Shown: piece by piece, positions 47,518 through 57,038 of the stretch
How positions within the stretch are numbered: position 1 is the first letter of the stretch
Layout of the letters: every line of letters starts with the position of its first letter
Assembly: GCA_000332255.1 (NCBI GenBank)
Contig: KB235926.1
Location: 4,059,018-4,123,017, forward strand
Length of the DNA: 64,000 nucleotides
From: a cyanobacterium PCC 7702
GTDB taxonomy: Bacteria > Cyanobacteriota > Cyanobacteriia > Cyanobacteriales > Nostocaceae
Direction: 5' to 3'
Translations under genes and position numbers: made by a program
Notes under the pieces: model-generated
What the model saw: the letters and a program-made list of their open reading frames with translations, nothing else
Told to the model about the DNA's origin: nothing
Database searches by the model: none

Positions 47518-48762
47518 GTGGCAATTAGCTATTGGCCAGATATGGTAGATTATTTGCTCGTTGTAAGTTTGGGGTTTCTGGGGAGTTTCGGACATTGCTT
47601 TGGAATGTGCGGTCCGTTGGTTGTGGCTTTTTCTTTGTCTGGTCAGCAACCAATTCCAAAACTGCGGCAGCAATTATTTTTTTATACTCTGCTTAACCTA
47701 GGGAGAATACTGAGCTATACCTTAGTGGGAGCAGCAATTGGAGCACTGGGCTCCGTATTGGTCGCCAGTGGACAAATGGCAGGTATTGGTAGCAATGTGC
47801 GCCATTTGGTTGCCGTTGTTACTGGCATGATGCTGGTGTGGTTTGGACTACTACAAATCAAACCAGACTTTCTGCCTAGAATTCCACTGTTGCACCCCTT
47901 GTTAAAAGGAAGCTTACACAACCGCTTGAGCGCGGGTATGGTGAAACTTTCCCAGCAAAATAGATGGTGGACTCCAGCAGTTTTAGGGATGAGTTGGGGT
48001 CTAATGCCTTGCGGTTTTTTATATGCTGCCCAAATTAAAGCTGCAGAAACTGGCGATTTGTGGATGGGTGCAGCAACAATGCTGGCTTTTGGAATTGGGA
48101 CTCTACCAATGATGCTAGGTGTGGGCGTCTCGACATCTTTGCTGAGTAAAGACAGGCGCAGCCAATTATTTCGCTTGGGCGGTTGGGTAACTATTACCAT
48201 TGGCATGCTGACGTTGCTGCGGACGGACAATACTATGGTGGATTATACCGGGCACGCCGCCTTAATATTGTTGATACTAGCGCTGTTAGCTCGTCCTATC
48301 AGTGGTGTTTGGGTAGCTTTTTTGCGCTATCGCCGTGCATTGGGAGTAGGGGCTTTTGTGCTTTCTGTTGCTCACACTACCCACATGATGGAACACTCGT
48401 GGCAATGGAATTTGGCTGCCTTTTGGTTCCTACCGCTGGATTTTCAGTGGGGAGTGGTTGCAGGTGTTGTAGCATTGGTGTTGGTAACTCCTGCTGCCTT
48501 GACAAGTTTTGATTCCTTACAGAGAATTTTAGGAAAGCGCTGGCGACAAATTCATTTGTTGAGCGTACCAGCTTTGATCTTGGCTAGCATTCACGCAATT
48601 GTCATTGGTTCCCATTACCTTGGAGCTTTGCAATTAACTGATGCCAACAAATTAGCGTCGGTGGTGTTAGCAATAATTACTGCAGGTGTGCTTGCACTCA
48701 GAAGGCGCTTTTTTTGGTCGCTTCTATCCCTAGGGAAAATTTATGTACCCCCGGATAGATGA
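47518..48762 (+). CDS. TauE/SafE-like (UreH/DsbD-type) transporter fused to a ferric-reductase-like domain
   Basis: The 414-residue protein joins two membrane modules. The first (about 1-240) is the UreH/DsbD-like six-helix domain with paired cysteines in GHCFGMCGPLV and LMPCGFLYAA, also annotated as sulfite exporter TauE/SafE. The second (about 250-400) looks like a ferric-reductase-like/MsrQ-type heme-b domain, with histidines in VLSVAHTTHMMEHSW and QIHLLSVPALILASIHAIVIG. The fusion suggests electrons or metal handling across the membrane, perhaps copper or disulfide exchange linked to heme. Start GTG 47518 has no strong ribosome binding site; an ATG at residue 9 is possible. Confidence 0.82.
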   Translation: MAISYWPDMVDYLLVVSLGFLGSFGHCFGMCGPLVVAFSLSGQQPIPKLRQQLFFYTLLNLGRILSYTLVGAAIGALGSVLVASGQMAGIGSNVRHLVAVVTGMMLVWFGLLQIKPDFLPRIPLLHPLLKGSLHNRLSAGMVKLSQQNRWWTPAVLGMSWGLMPCGFLYAAQIKAAETGDLWMGAATMLAFGIGTLPMMLGVGVSTSLLSKDRRSQLFRLGGWVTITIGMLTLLRTDNTMVDYTGHAALILLILALLARPISGVWVAFLRYRRALGVGAFVLSVAHTTHMMEHSWQWNLAAFWFLPLDFQWGVVAGVVALVLVTPAALTSFDSLQRILGKRWRQIHLLSVPALILASIHAIVIGSHYLGALQLTDANKLASVVLAIITAGVLALRRRFFWSLLSLGKIYVPPDR

Positions 48763-48805
48763 CGTTGAACGATAGTAATGCGATCGCGAAGTGTACCGTA
48801 AATTT

Positions 48806-49804
48806 TTACTGATGTCTTTTTTGATGCCATTGCCATGCATGGGTGATGATTTCTGGCAAGGCTGCGTATTGCGGTTTCCAGTTTAAAACTTTTTGTGCTT
48901 TGCCGCTACTGCCAATTAAAACCGGGGGATCTCCGGGACGGCGATCGCATTCCACTACTTTAATTTCCCTACCTGTAACTTGCTTGGCAGTCTCAATGAC
49001 TTGTTTCACAGAAAAACCGTTACCGTTTCCTAAATTAAAAACCTCGCTATCACCGCCGTTTAATAAATATTCCAATCCCAAAACATGAGCATCTGCTAAA
49101 TCGCTAACGTGTATATAATCTCGAATACAAGTACCATCACAGGTAGGATAATCGGTACCAAAAACAGAAATAGAGTTGCGCTTGCCTAAAGCAGCAAATA
49201 AAACAAGGGGAATCAAATGGGTCTCTGGGTTGTGATCTTCTCCTAACAATCCGCCAGGATCGGCGCCAGCAGCGTTGAAATAGCGAAAGCAGACAAATTT
49301 TAGTTTATAGGCAACATCAAAATCATGGAGAATTTGCTCTACCATTAACTTGCTATTGCCATAGGGATTGATCGGCTTTTGCGAGTGATCTTCCGGAATT
49401 GGTAATATTTTTGGGACCCCATAAGTCGCGCAAGTAGAAGAAAATACAAATTTCTGCACACCAGCAGCTAGCATGGCTTCTAGCAAAGTCAAAGTGCCTA
49501 AAACGTTGTTGTGATAGTATTTGGCAGGATTAGTGACTGATTCTCCCACATAGGCGTAGGCAGAAAAGTGCATAACTGCACTAATATCATGGCTTTGAAA
49601 TAACTTATCCAACAAAGGGCGATCGCCTGTATCTCCCACTATCAGTTCTACACCTAAAACTTTTTCTACCAAGTCGCGGTGTCCGTATACCAAATTATCA
49701 AGAATCACCACCTCGTAACCAGCCCGCTTTAAAGCAAGCACCGTATGGGAGCCGATATAGCCAGCTCCACCTGTAACCAAAATAGTAGGCTTTGCAGGCG
49801 ACAT
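48806..49804 (-). CDS. galE: UDP-glucose 4-epimerase
   Basis: GalE interconverts UDP-glucose and UDP-galactose for glycolipid and polysaccharide synthesis. The extended SDR has the NAD motif TGGAGYIGSHTV, FSSTCATYG, the catalytic tyrosine in NPYGNSKLMVEQ, RYFNAAGADPGG and DYIHVSDLADAH. ATG 49804 (332 residues) has AAGGA upstream and matches family length; GTG 49825 is an alternative. It converges on the TauE/SafE fusion gene (43-bp gap). Confidence 0.96.
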   Translation of the reverse strand: MSPAKPTILVTGGAGYIGSHTVLALKRAGYEVVILDNLVYGHRDLVEKVLGVELIVGDTGDRPLLDKLFQSHDISAVMHFSAYAYVGESVTNPAKYYHNNVLGTLTLLEAMLAAGVQKFVFSSTCATYGVPKILPIPEDHSQKPINPYGNSKLMVEQILHDFDVAYKLKFVCFRYFNAAGADPGGLLGEDHNPETHLIPLVLFAALGKRNSISVFGTDYPTCDGTCIRDYIHVSDLADAHVLGLEYLLNGGDSEVFNLGNGNGFSVKQVIETAKQVTGREIKVVECDRRPGDPPVLIGSSGKAQKVLNWKPQYAALPEIITHAWQWHQKRHQ

Positions 49805-50003
49805 AATTTTTCCTTGCGATGACACAACTACTCATTTAAATTAATTTACTCGAATAGAATTACTGAACTAGAAAATTACAAATACTGCAGTCAGTTGAAA
49901 AAAATTGCTCTAAAATCACTACGACAGTAGTCTTGCTGTGAGGGAGTGAGAAATTTGCAGTCAATAAGAGTAGTATTACATTTTGACGGTACAATAACTC
50001 AAT

Positions 50004-50028
50004 TTCCTCACACGCCTTCCTCACACGC
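50004..50028. repeat. 12-bp direct repeat upstream of a membrane protein gene
   Basis: TTCCTCACACGC occurs at 50004-50015 and 50017-50028. It lies 36 bp before the next ATG. The unit resembles the UCCUCACAC loop of the cyanobacterial Yfr1 small RNA, but the flanking stems of Yfr1 are not evident. Confidence 0.5.
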
Positions 50029-50063
50029 TAAACAACCGTACTAAAAGATTTGAGAGTTAATCT

Positions 50064-50708
50064 ATGTTTATCTTATTAAGCCGGGTACTTCTGTGGCTGC
50101 TACTTGTAGCTATTTTGGTAAGTTTGTTTCAAAGATTCTATCCTTCGGGAACGTTTATCGGGCGATTGCTGTTGGTAGTTTTGTTTTTGATTGTCCTACT
50201 TTCGTTTATTAACCCGAACGAACCAGCTGTTGCTTCCTTGTGGAGAGTAGTGTCTTTTCCGCTCAAACCCTTAGGAGCTTCAGTGTTGCTATTAATTTTT
50301 GCAGCTCAGAAAATTAAGGCTGGAGGAATAGATAAACCGGGGGGAATATATTTAGCTTGGGCGTTAACAATTATACTTTTAGCCAGTACACCAGCTGTGG
50401 CTTACTTTTTAGTCCGATCGCCCGTAGCAATAGTAGAAAATACCAAATTAGCCGTCTATACACCTTCAACTCCAACGCTGCTGGCATTTCAACAAGACTT
50501 GGCAGCAGCTAACATATCAGATATAAAGACCTTTATTTTACCAAACACAGGTTCGCCCTATTTATTACAAACTCCCACCGACATTCCTAAACGGGGATTG
50601 CGTTTGGAAGATTTTGTTCCTAATGCTGAAACTTTGGCACTGACAACCCGAGTTTGGGAAAGTTATCTCAATCAAGTTTATTTTTTCTTGCGGGGTCGTC
50701 AGCCATAA
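50064..50708 (+). CDS. hypothetical membrane protein
   Basis: The 214-residue product has four hydrophobic segments in its first 130 residues (ending LLASTPAVAYFLVRSP) followed by a soluble tail of about 85 residues (NTKLAVYTPSTPTLLAFQQD and ALTTRVWESYLNQV). The helix pattern resembles the N-terminal membrane part of some cyanobacterial YdcF-like proteins, but the YdcF domain itself is absent, so it may be a shortened member or a distinct protein. The ABC exporter follows after 112 bp on the same strand. Confidence 0.65.
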   Translation: MFILLSRVLLWLLLVAILVSLFQRFYPSGTFIGRLLLVVLFLIVLLSFINPNEPAVASLWRVVSFPLKPLGASVLLLIFAAQKIKAGGIDKPGGIYLAWALTIILLASTPAVAYFLVRSPVAIVENTKLAVYTPSTPTLLAFQQDLAAANISDIKTFILPNTGSPYLLQTPTDIPKRGLRLEDFVPNAETLALTTRVWESYLNQVYFFLRGRQP

Positions 50709-50820
50709 ATTTAAAAAACAGCTCTAAAAAAGGTCATAATGTTACGTTTGTAACTAATTGACCTTTTTACAAGTTTTATTTCTGCCCACCTTACGAGCTC
50801 GAAAGTTCACAATTGCTGGA

Positions 50821-52572
50821 ATGGCAAAAACGCGACGTCTTGCTAAACTTGCTGCTTACTTGCGTCCCCACTGGCGGGATACAGCTTTAGGTATTTTCGC
50901 TTTGTTAACCGTGAATGGATTGGGTGTTTACATTCCCCTTCTGATTCGTTCGGCTGTGGACAAGCTAGCAGCAGCTTTTAGCTTTAGCCAATTACTATAC
51001 TACGTAGTGCCCATTGTCTCGCTAACTTCGGCAATGTGGCTGATTCGTATGGCTTCCCGCATCTGGATATTCGGTGTGGGACGCCAGGTGGAATTCGAAC
51101 TCAAACAAAAAATTTTCGAACACCTGCTCAAATTAGAACCGTCTTATTTTGTTACTAACACCGCTGGCGATTTGATTAGCCGTGCTACCAACGATGTTGA
51201 CAATATCCGACGGTTGTTGGGATTTGCAGTATTGAGTTTAGCAAACACGATATTTGCTTATATTCTGACACTGCCAGTGATGCTGTCTATTAGTGCGGAT
51301 TTAACTTTCCTATCGCTAGCAGTTTACCCCTTGATGTTTTTGTTAGTGCATTTGTATAGCGATCGCCTCCGCAACGAACAGCTACAAGTACAGGATTGCC
51401 TTTCCCAACTCAGTGACTTAATTCAAGAAGACATCAGCGGTATTGCTTTAATTAAAATCTACGCCCAAGAAGAAAACGAACGTCGCGCCTTTGCTCGCAA
51501 AAATCAACAGCTGTTGCAAGCTAATCTCAAATTGGCAAAAAGCCGCAATACCCTGTTTCCCTTGATTGGCGGATTAGCTAACATTAGCTCGTTGGTCATT
51601 ATCTTGTTCGGAGCTACAAGAATTGCTGCGGGAGCACTCAATGTGGGCGACTTTGTAGCTTTGCTGCTTTACGTAGAGCGTTTGGTTTTTCCCACCGCTT
51701 TGTTAGGATTTACAATTACCGCCTACCAACGAGGTGAAGTTAGTATAGACCGCATCGACGCCATTTTAACTGTTCAACCAAAAATTAAAGATTCAGCAGA
51801 TGCTGTAGATTTACCAAAACAGCAAGTTAAAGGCGAACTTACAGCAAAAAATCTCAGCTACACCTACCCTGGTTCTGATACTCCCGCTTTAAACAACCTT
51901 AACTTTCAAATTTTACCTGGAGAAACGGTAGCAATTGTTGGAGCGATCGCTTCCGGAAAATCTACCTTAGCCAATACTTTACCGAGATTGTTGGATATTG
52001 AAAAAGGACAGCTGTTTTTAGATGCAATTGATATTACTCAAATCAAATTGTCAGATTTAAGAAGCGCGATCGCCTACGTTCCTCAAGATAGCTTTCTGTT
52101 TAGTACTACCATTAAAGATAATATTCGCTACGGCGACCCCTTGGCTGGACAACAAGAAGTAGAATCTGCAGCTCGAATTGCCCAAATACACGAAGAAATC
52201 AACAATTTTCCTCACCAATACGAAACTGTGGTTGGCGAACGCGGTATTACCTTGTCTGGCGGTCAACGCCAACGCGTCGCCCTCGCTCGCGCTATCCTAG
52301 TAAACGCTCCGGTTTTAATTTTAGATGATGCCCTCTCTAGCGTTGACAACCAGACTGCAACAGCAATTCTGAGAAATCTTGCCAGCGGTACCCAACGCAA
52401 AACTATAGTCTTTATCACGCACCAACTATCTGCAGCAGCGACAGCCGATCGAATTTTTGTTATGGATAAAGGTGAAATCGTTCAAGTAGGTACGCACCTA
52501 GAATTATTGAAACAACTAGGACTTTATAGAACATTATGGAGTCAGCATCAAGTGGAAGAATTACTGCGTTGA
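50821..52572 (+). CDS. ABC exporter, fused permease and ATPase
   Basis: A half-transporter of 583 residues that would act as a homodimer. Six helices (about 20-300) precede a nucleotide-binding domain with Walker A VGAIASGKSTL, Q-loop YVPQDSFLFS, signature LSGGQRQR, Walker B LILDDALSS and H-loop ITHQLS. This is the MsbA/MDR-like group; substrate (lipid, drug or peptide) cannot be told. ATG 50821 (MAKTRRLAKLAAYL) fits the family; an upstream TTG at 50758 is weaker. Confidence 0.93.
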   Translation: MAKTRRLAKLAAYLRPHWRDTALGIFALLTVNGLGVYIPLLIRSAVDKLAAAFSFSQLLYYVVPIVSLTSAMWLIRMASRIWIFGVGRQVEFELKQKIFEHLLKLEPSYFVTNTAGDLISRATNDVDNIRRLLGFAVLSLANTIFAYILTLPVMLSISADLTFLSLAVYPLMFLLVHLYSDRLRNEQLQVQDCLSQLSDLIQEDISGIALIKIYAQEENERRAFARKNQQLLQANLKLAKSRNTLFPLIGGLANISSLVIILFGATRIAAGALNVGDFVALLLYVERLVFPTALLGFTITAYQRGEVSIDRIDAILTVQPKIKDSADAVDLPKQQVKGELTAKNLSYTYPGSDTPALNNLNFQILPGETVAIVGAIASGKSTLANTLPRLLDIEKGQLFLDAIDITQIKLSDLRSAIAYVPQDSFLFSTTIKDNIRYGDPLAGQQEVESAARIAQIHEEINNFPHQYETVVGERGITLSGGQRQRVALARAILVNAPVLILDDALSSVDNQTATAILRNLASGTQRKTIVFITHQLSAAATADRIFVMDKGEIVQVGTHLELLKQLGLYRTLWSQHQVEELLR

Positions 52573-52611
52573 ATCTGCAGTCAGACCCACTTTTTTAGCA
52601 GACGATACTCT

Positions 52612-53283
52612 TCAACAAGCTCCAATTCTGGCGATTATAACATAGAAAGTTTTCAAAATCAACAAAACATCGTACAGCGGATGCCATTTTTTCTGGTACT
52701 GCAAGTCTAAATCAACTATCTGCTCAAAGTCTTTCACATGAGAACGACCGTTAACTTGCCATTCGCCTGTTAAACCTGGTTTGACACTCAAACGTCGCCA
52801 GTGACGTTGGTTGTAGTGAATCACTTCATCAGCTGTAGGCGGACGCGTACCTACTAAACTCATTTCGCCAACTAAAACGTTCCAAAACTGAGGCAGTTCG
52901 TCTAAACTAGTGCTTCGTAAAAAACGCCCTACCCTAGTAACGCGAAAATCATTTTTATTTTTAAATATAAATCCGTTCGCTTCGTTGTTTACCAAACTTT
53001 TTAACTGCTCGGCATTTGCTACCATGGAGCGGAATTTGCGAATATGAAACGTACGACCCTGCAACCCATAGCGCTTTTGTACAAAAAAAATCGGACCCGG
53101 ACTTTCAATTTTGATCGCGATCGCTATCGGTACAAATAAAATCGCTAAAATCAAAAGACCTACCAAACTGCCCAATATATCTAAACAACGCTTAAATTTA
53201 GAAGTAGCTGAAGGATGAATCCCTAATTCCCAAGTTGGAGAAGTTGTATTTTCGACAACGGTTGCATATGGTAATTGATACAT
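52612..53283 (-). CDS. undecaprenyl-phosphate sugar phosphotransferase-like protein
   Basis: A 223-residue bacterial sugar transferase of the WbaP/WcaJ C-terminal type, which starts polysaccharide repeats by moving a sugar phosphate to undecaprenyl phosphate. It has one membrane helix (about 38-60), then FKRCLDILGSL, FHIRKFRSMV, LDELPQFWNVLVGEMSLVG, GTRPPTADE and KPGLTGEWQVNGRS. It lacks the large N-terminal membrane domain of full-length WbaP and so is a short catalytic form. A related enzyme (HepC) acts in heterocyst envelope synthesis, but I cannot assign that role here. Confidence 0.9.
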   Translation of the reverse strand: MYQLPYATVVENTTSPTWELGIHPSATSKFKRCLDILGSLVGLLILAILFVPIAIAIKIESPGPIFFVQKRYGLQGRTFHIRKFRSMVANAEQLKSLVNNEANGFIFKNKNDFRVTRVGRFLRSTSLDELPQFWNVLVGEMSLVGTRPPTADEVIHYNQRHWRRLSVKPGLTGEWQVNGRSHVKDFEQIVDLDLQYQKKWHPLYDVLLILKTFYVIIARIGAC

Positions 53284-53759
53284 TGTCCAGGCTAACTGCT
53301 AGCAAAATTTGTTTGTTTACAAACCTTTACTGACGAAATCATATACTTAAGCATTCACAAAAAACACCATTGCTACCGTATATTTACTTAATCTTCATCA
53401 AATTTCTCCAGAATCGTCATTTTTCATAAATTTCAAATAAAGTAAATTAATATTTCTTAAGGAAGATGTCATTTTGCCGCCAGTATGGAGGCTGAAATTA
53501 GCTGTGTTATGATTTACTACAACAATACATGCTCAAATTGCGGAAAAATCAGTATTTTGGCTGCCTGACCCGCTTTTGCAACCACCTGGACACGGTTATA
53601 AAACCTGTATTATAAATATCTTTGTATTTAAGTATTCTTGCTAAAGACAAGACCGAACCGAACCTGCATCCGCAAAAATAATCACTGTTGTCTGTATTCA
53701 ATAATTCAAAGATCAAGCAATTTGTCGTGGGAACCCAACGCCATTGAGGAGCTCTAAAA
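53284..53759. other. 476-bp intergenic region
   Basis: Spacer between the minus-strand sugar transferase gene and a plus-strand coiled-coil gene. A minus-strand frame at 53549-53887 overlaps the next gene and has no ribosome binding site. Nothing else is recognised. Confidence 0.5.
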
Positions 53760-54059
53760 ATGGTTGTAGCAGGAGTGGAAGTAAAATTAAATCGTTTAGA
53801 ATCAATAGTTGAGCAAATAGGAGAAGCAGTACTTGCTACTACAGAAACTATCGATCGCCTCGCTGATAGAATAGATAGTCTTAGCAATCAAGTTGAAGCC
53901 CAGGGAAAACAACTGCAGCAGCAAGGCTACCAAATTTTAGCATTGTGCGATGCAGTACAAACTCTTGCTGAAAGCCAGGATAATTCCCTACAAAAGCTTA
54001 CCCAACTCACACAAGCCTTAGAAGGTTTAGTAGCCCTAATAAAAGAGTCTGGAGATTAA
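53760..54059 (+). CDS. small coiled-coil protein
   Basis: The 99-residue product has no membrane helix and is almost wholly helical with heptad-like spacing (ETIDRLADRIDSLSNQVEAQ, then KQLQQQGYQILALCDAV). GAGGAG lies 8 bases before the ATG, a strong ribosome binding site. It is a typical small cyanobacterial coiled-coil protein of unknown role. It converges on surE with a 6-bp gap. Confidence 0.75.
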   Translation: MVVAGVEVKLNRLESIVEQIGEAVLATTETIDRLADRIDSLSNQVEAQGKQLQQQGYQILALCDAVQTLAESQDNSLQKLTQLTQALEGLVALIKESGD

Positions 54060-54065
54060 CAGCAA

Positions 54066-54764
54066 CTAAACCCTTAACTGAGTCACAGCAATCTTACCAG
54101 AAAAACAAACATCCACATCACTGCCTGCAGGAGTGCGATCGCGCTGTTGGTAAACTCCTGTGTAATAAAATTCGTCACCTTCAACGCGGTAGCTAACAGG
54201 TAATGGTTTGGTACAAGGTTGGCAAAATACAATTTCTGGATCGGGTTCCCCTGGTAGCAGGTGCGGTAAATTCACGTTCCAAAAGCTCCCCGGTTCCAGA
54301 GGACGCAGGAATAATTCAGCCAAAACTTTAGCTGTCCACCGACAAGCTACATTCCAGTCAACATTCAGCTTTCCTTGGCGATAATGAGAAACCGCAATTG
54401 CTGGAATACCGTGGATAGCTGCTTCTCGCGCAGCAGCAACAGTACCGGAAATGTAAGCATCTACTCCCAAATTTCCACCAGCGTTGATACCAGAAATGAC
54501 AAATTGGATATTTTTGCAAAGGTGTGTCAGCGCAATTCTGACGCAGTCAGCAGGAGTACCGGAAATTGCATACTCGCTCTCAGAACGACGGTGAACGTAA
54601 ATGGGACGAGTTGTGGTGACTTGATGTCCACAACCGGATAGATGCTCTTGAGGAGCTGCCACGATCGCTAAACATTTAACGCTGCTAAGTTTGTCAATCG
54701 CTTGCTTGAGAGCTTTTATCCCTGGAGCATCTATACCATCATCATTAGTTAAAATTAAGCTCAT
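54066..54764 (-). CDS. surE: 5'/3'-nucleotidase SurE
   Basis: SurE removes phosphate from nucleoside monophosphates and some polyphosphates and acts in stationary or stress conditions. The 232-residue protein has the metal-binding NDDG in LILTNDDGIDAPG, the metal Ser in EHLSGCGHQVTT, SGTPADCVRIAL, VISGINAGGNLG and YISGTVAAAREAAIHG. All catalytic features are present and the length is normal. Confidence 0.95.
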   Translation of the reverse strand: MSLILTNDDGIDAPGIKALKQAIDKLSSVKCLAIVAAPQEHLSGCGHQVTTTRPIYVHRRSESEYAISGTPADCVRIALTHLCKNIQFVISGINAGGNLGVDAYISGTVAAAREAAIHGIPAIAVSHYRQGKLNVDWNVACRWTAKVLAELFLRPLEPGSFWNVNLPHLLPGEPDPEIVFCQPCTKPLPVSYRVEGDEFYYTGVYQQRDRTPAGSDVDVCFSGKIAVTQLRV

Positions 54765-54841
54765 AAGACTTTACTATAATGCAACTAGTCGATTTTCTCC
54801 TTTCTGTTTTTTTAGCAGCAAGACTAAACAAAAACTTGAAA

Positions 54842-55069
54842 CTATGCTTTCATTTCTGTTAAACGCGCTTGAGCCAAATCGCGAATCAAAGTGAGTTTGG
54901 AACGAAGATAAGTACTCATCGTGTTAATATCTTCATTTAATAACAGCCCCTTGCTTTCCAACTGTCTTAGTAACTCTTGCGTCAGTTCTGCGTCACCTAA
55001 CTCCAGCAAAACACTAGTTTGGGTTTCCTCAATTACATTCCATACCTGACGCAATGTCCAAGAGTTCAT
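54842..55069 (-). CDS. small conserved hypothetical protein
   Basis: A 75-residue, soluble, helical protein: MNSWTLRQVWNVIEETQT, LLELGDAELTQELLRQLES and DINTMSTYLRSKLTLIRDLA. It looks like a small cyanobacterial family of unknown function. No ribosome binding site stands out. It lies 77 bp upstream of surE on the same strand. Confidence 0.6.
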   Translation of the reverse strand: MNSWTLRQVWNVIEETQTSVLLELGDAELTQELLRQLESKGLLLNEDINTMSTYLRSKLTLIRDLAQARLTEMKA

Positions 55070-55219
55070 AAAGTCTACATAAAGATTTGCTATCGTTTTG
55101 CTCGCAACCCAGTATCAAATCAGGGTTTAATCAAATCTAAAAAAATCTTAAATAAAGATTCTAAAGGAAATCTTAAATTTTACAGTACTTAACTATTTGC
55201 CTTCACATTTTGTCAATTA

Positions 55220-56926
55220 TTACTTAGCAATTCTAAACTGTAAATACTGCGACCACCTCAGTGAAGAACCTAAAATTCCTATTCTACCCTCCATTAAAGT
55301 ATTTAGACTCTGAGGGTTTTTGCGGATGCTCGGTTTAACCAATTTCCACAGGGAAGTGTGTTGATTTTTGTAAACGATTTTGGCTTGGGATTGATATTTT
55401 TTTTCGATTTCCTTTTTCAAAGTTGGCGAAGGATTAAATAAAAATATATTTTTGAATCCCGGATAAATTTTGGGAATACTTTTAAATTTTACTAATTGTA
55501 ATCGGACTTTTGGTTGTAAAAGATAGCTTAACGACAATAATTTTTCATAGTTATCATTATAGTTATCACTAATCAAAAGGGGATAAGAAGATTGATTAAT
55601 TATTTTGGCTATTTGTGGATAACCATAGTGAAAATATTCGCTTCCCCAAGTTGGTGTCTGAAAATTAACTACACAAGAAATTACTTCTATGGCGAAAACC
55701 AAGATTAAGATACTTTGCCAAATTGTTCGTCGCCAAAAAACACCATTGTATAGTTGGGTGGAAAACAGATAAGCAACAGTTATTTGTACAGAAAAATAAC
55801 TAGGTAGCAAATACACTGGCTCCAGCGCTCGCAGTCCGCATAAAAAATATAAACCTAACCAAAACAGAACCGGAATTACTATGGAAATGATGAGAAAAAA
55901 CCATACTTTTTCGTGAGTTGTGCGGTAAAGAAAATTTATGGAAAAGCTAATTATAACTATCAAAAATAATACAGTCAAGTAGAAGAATGGATTATCATCT
56001 CCGTTGAGATTACAAAAAATATTTTGGAATTGTCTGAGCAAAGATGGTATCAAAAGAATAGGCGATAAAAACTCGTAAGAAGATGGAAATGGGTGTAAGT
56101 TAGTTAAGATAACTATCAACCACGGTAGGAATGCTAAAAATGCTGTTAAGGAAGCTAATAGGTAGAATTTGACTATCTTATTTTCCCTGGCGAATTTGAT
56201 AATATAAATTCCCTGGCTCAATGCCACGAAGAAAGTTGAGATAAAGGTATAAAAACCAATAGTTAAAACAGCGGCATAAATTCCCCAGTTATAGATACGA
56301 AATTGTTGTTTTTGCCGTGTTGATTCTAATCGCAAAGCTCGCAGAAGTGCAGCGCTGGATAATAAAATTGTTACGCTCCAAAGAACATGTGCTTGTGCTT
56401 GCTGGGCAAAAATTAGGTGAATGGGGGAGACAGCAACCAGGGCGATCGCAATACCGGGTAGAGACAAAGGAACCTTAAATAATTCTCGACACAGCCAGTA
56501 AAGGCTGGGAAATACCAGTAAACTAACAACAGCAGATAAAATTCTAATAGCAGGAACTGAGTTACCAAAAAACCACGTCCACAATCGAGCAACCAGGTAA
56601 TAAAAGGGAGGATATTGAGGAGCTTCTACTTGAGTAAAAGACTTGCTTGTGTGGTTGGCGTTCTTTTGAAAAAGAAACTGGTATTTAGTAAAAGTTTCCT
56701 TAGAAATTACCCGCCCGTTAAAAACTTCCTGCTGGAGTTGAACAGTAGTTGCGTAACCAGCAATTCGCAATGAAGTGTAAATTTCCTGCTGTGAGTAAAC
56801 CTTGCCATTAAGATTAATAAAGCGAAAAACTATACCTAAGGCTAACACTACAACAATCAAAATTTGCAACCACCGGGGAGCTACTATAAAACGCCGCATA
56901 AGTTGAATTTGCCGAGAAGCAGTCAT
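55220..56926 (-). CDS. GT39-like membrane glycosyltransferase
   Basis: A 568-residue protein with about 11-12 membrane helices. The first extracytoplasmic loop, between the two initial helices, has VYSQQEIYTSLRIAGYATT and VEAPQYPPFYYLVARLW, in the place of the catalytic acidic loop of the ArnT/PMT-2 family (GT39). Its usual DE pair is reduced to a single Glu in SQQEIY, so activity is not assured. Such proteins attach sugars from polyprenyl phosphate to lipids, proteins or glycans on the outer side of the membrane. The C-terminal 120 residues are soluble. Divergent from fumC. Confidence 0.82.
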   Translation of the reverse strand: MTASRQIQLMRRFIVAPRWLQILIVVVLALGIVFRFINLNGKVYSQQEIYTSLRIAGYATTVQLQQEVFNGRVISKETFTKYQFLFQKNANHTSKSFTQVEAPQYPPFYYLVARLWTWFFGNSVPAIRILSAVVSLLVFPSLYWLCRELFKVPLSLPGIAIALVAVSPIHLIFAQQAQAHVLWSVTILLSSAALLRALRLESTRQKQQFRIYNWGIYAAVLTIGFYTFISTFFVALSQGIYIIKFARENKIVKFYLLASLTAFLAFLPWLIVILTNLHPFPSSYEFLSPILLIPSLLRQFQNIFCNLNGDDNPFFYLTVLFLIVIISFSINFLYRTTHEKVWFFLIISIVIPVLFWLGLYFLCGLRALEPVYLLPSYFSVQITVAYLFSTQLYNGVFWRRTIWQSILILVFAIEVISCVVNFQTPTWGSEYFHYGYPQIAKIINQSSYPLLISDNYNDNYEKLLSLSYLLQPKVRLQLVKFKSIPKIYPGFKNIFLFNPSPTLKKEIEKKYQSQAKIVYKNQHTSLWKLVKPSIRKNPQSLNTLMEGRIGILGSSLRWSQYLQFRIAK

Positions 56927-57038
56927 TTTCAGTTGGGAAACTAACTAAAGCGAGCATATTTTATATCGCCACTGGAAAATTTGTGTTCGCGGGGAGTAGA
57001 AAAATACTAAGGACAAACTGCTCGCAGGAGTTGTAAGC

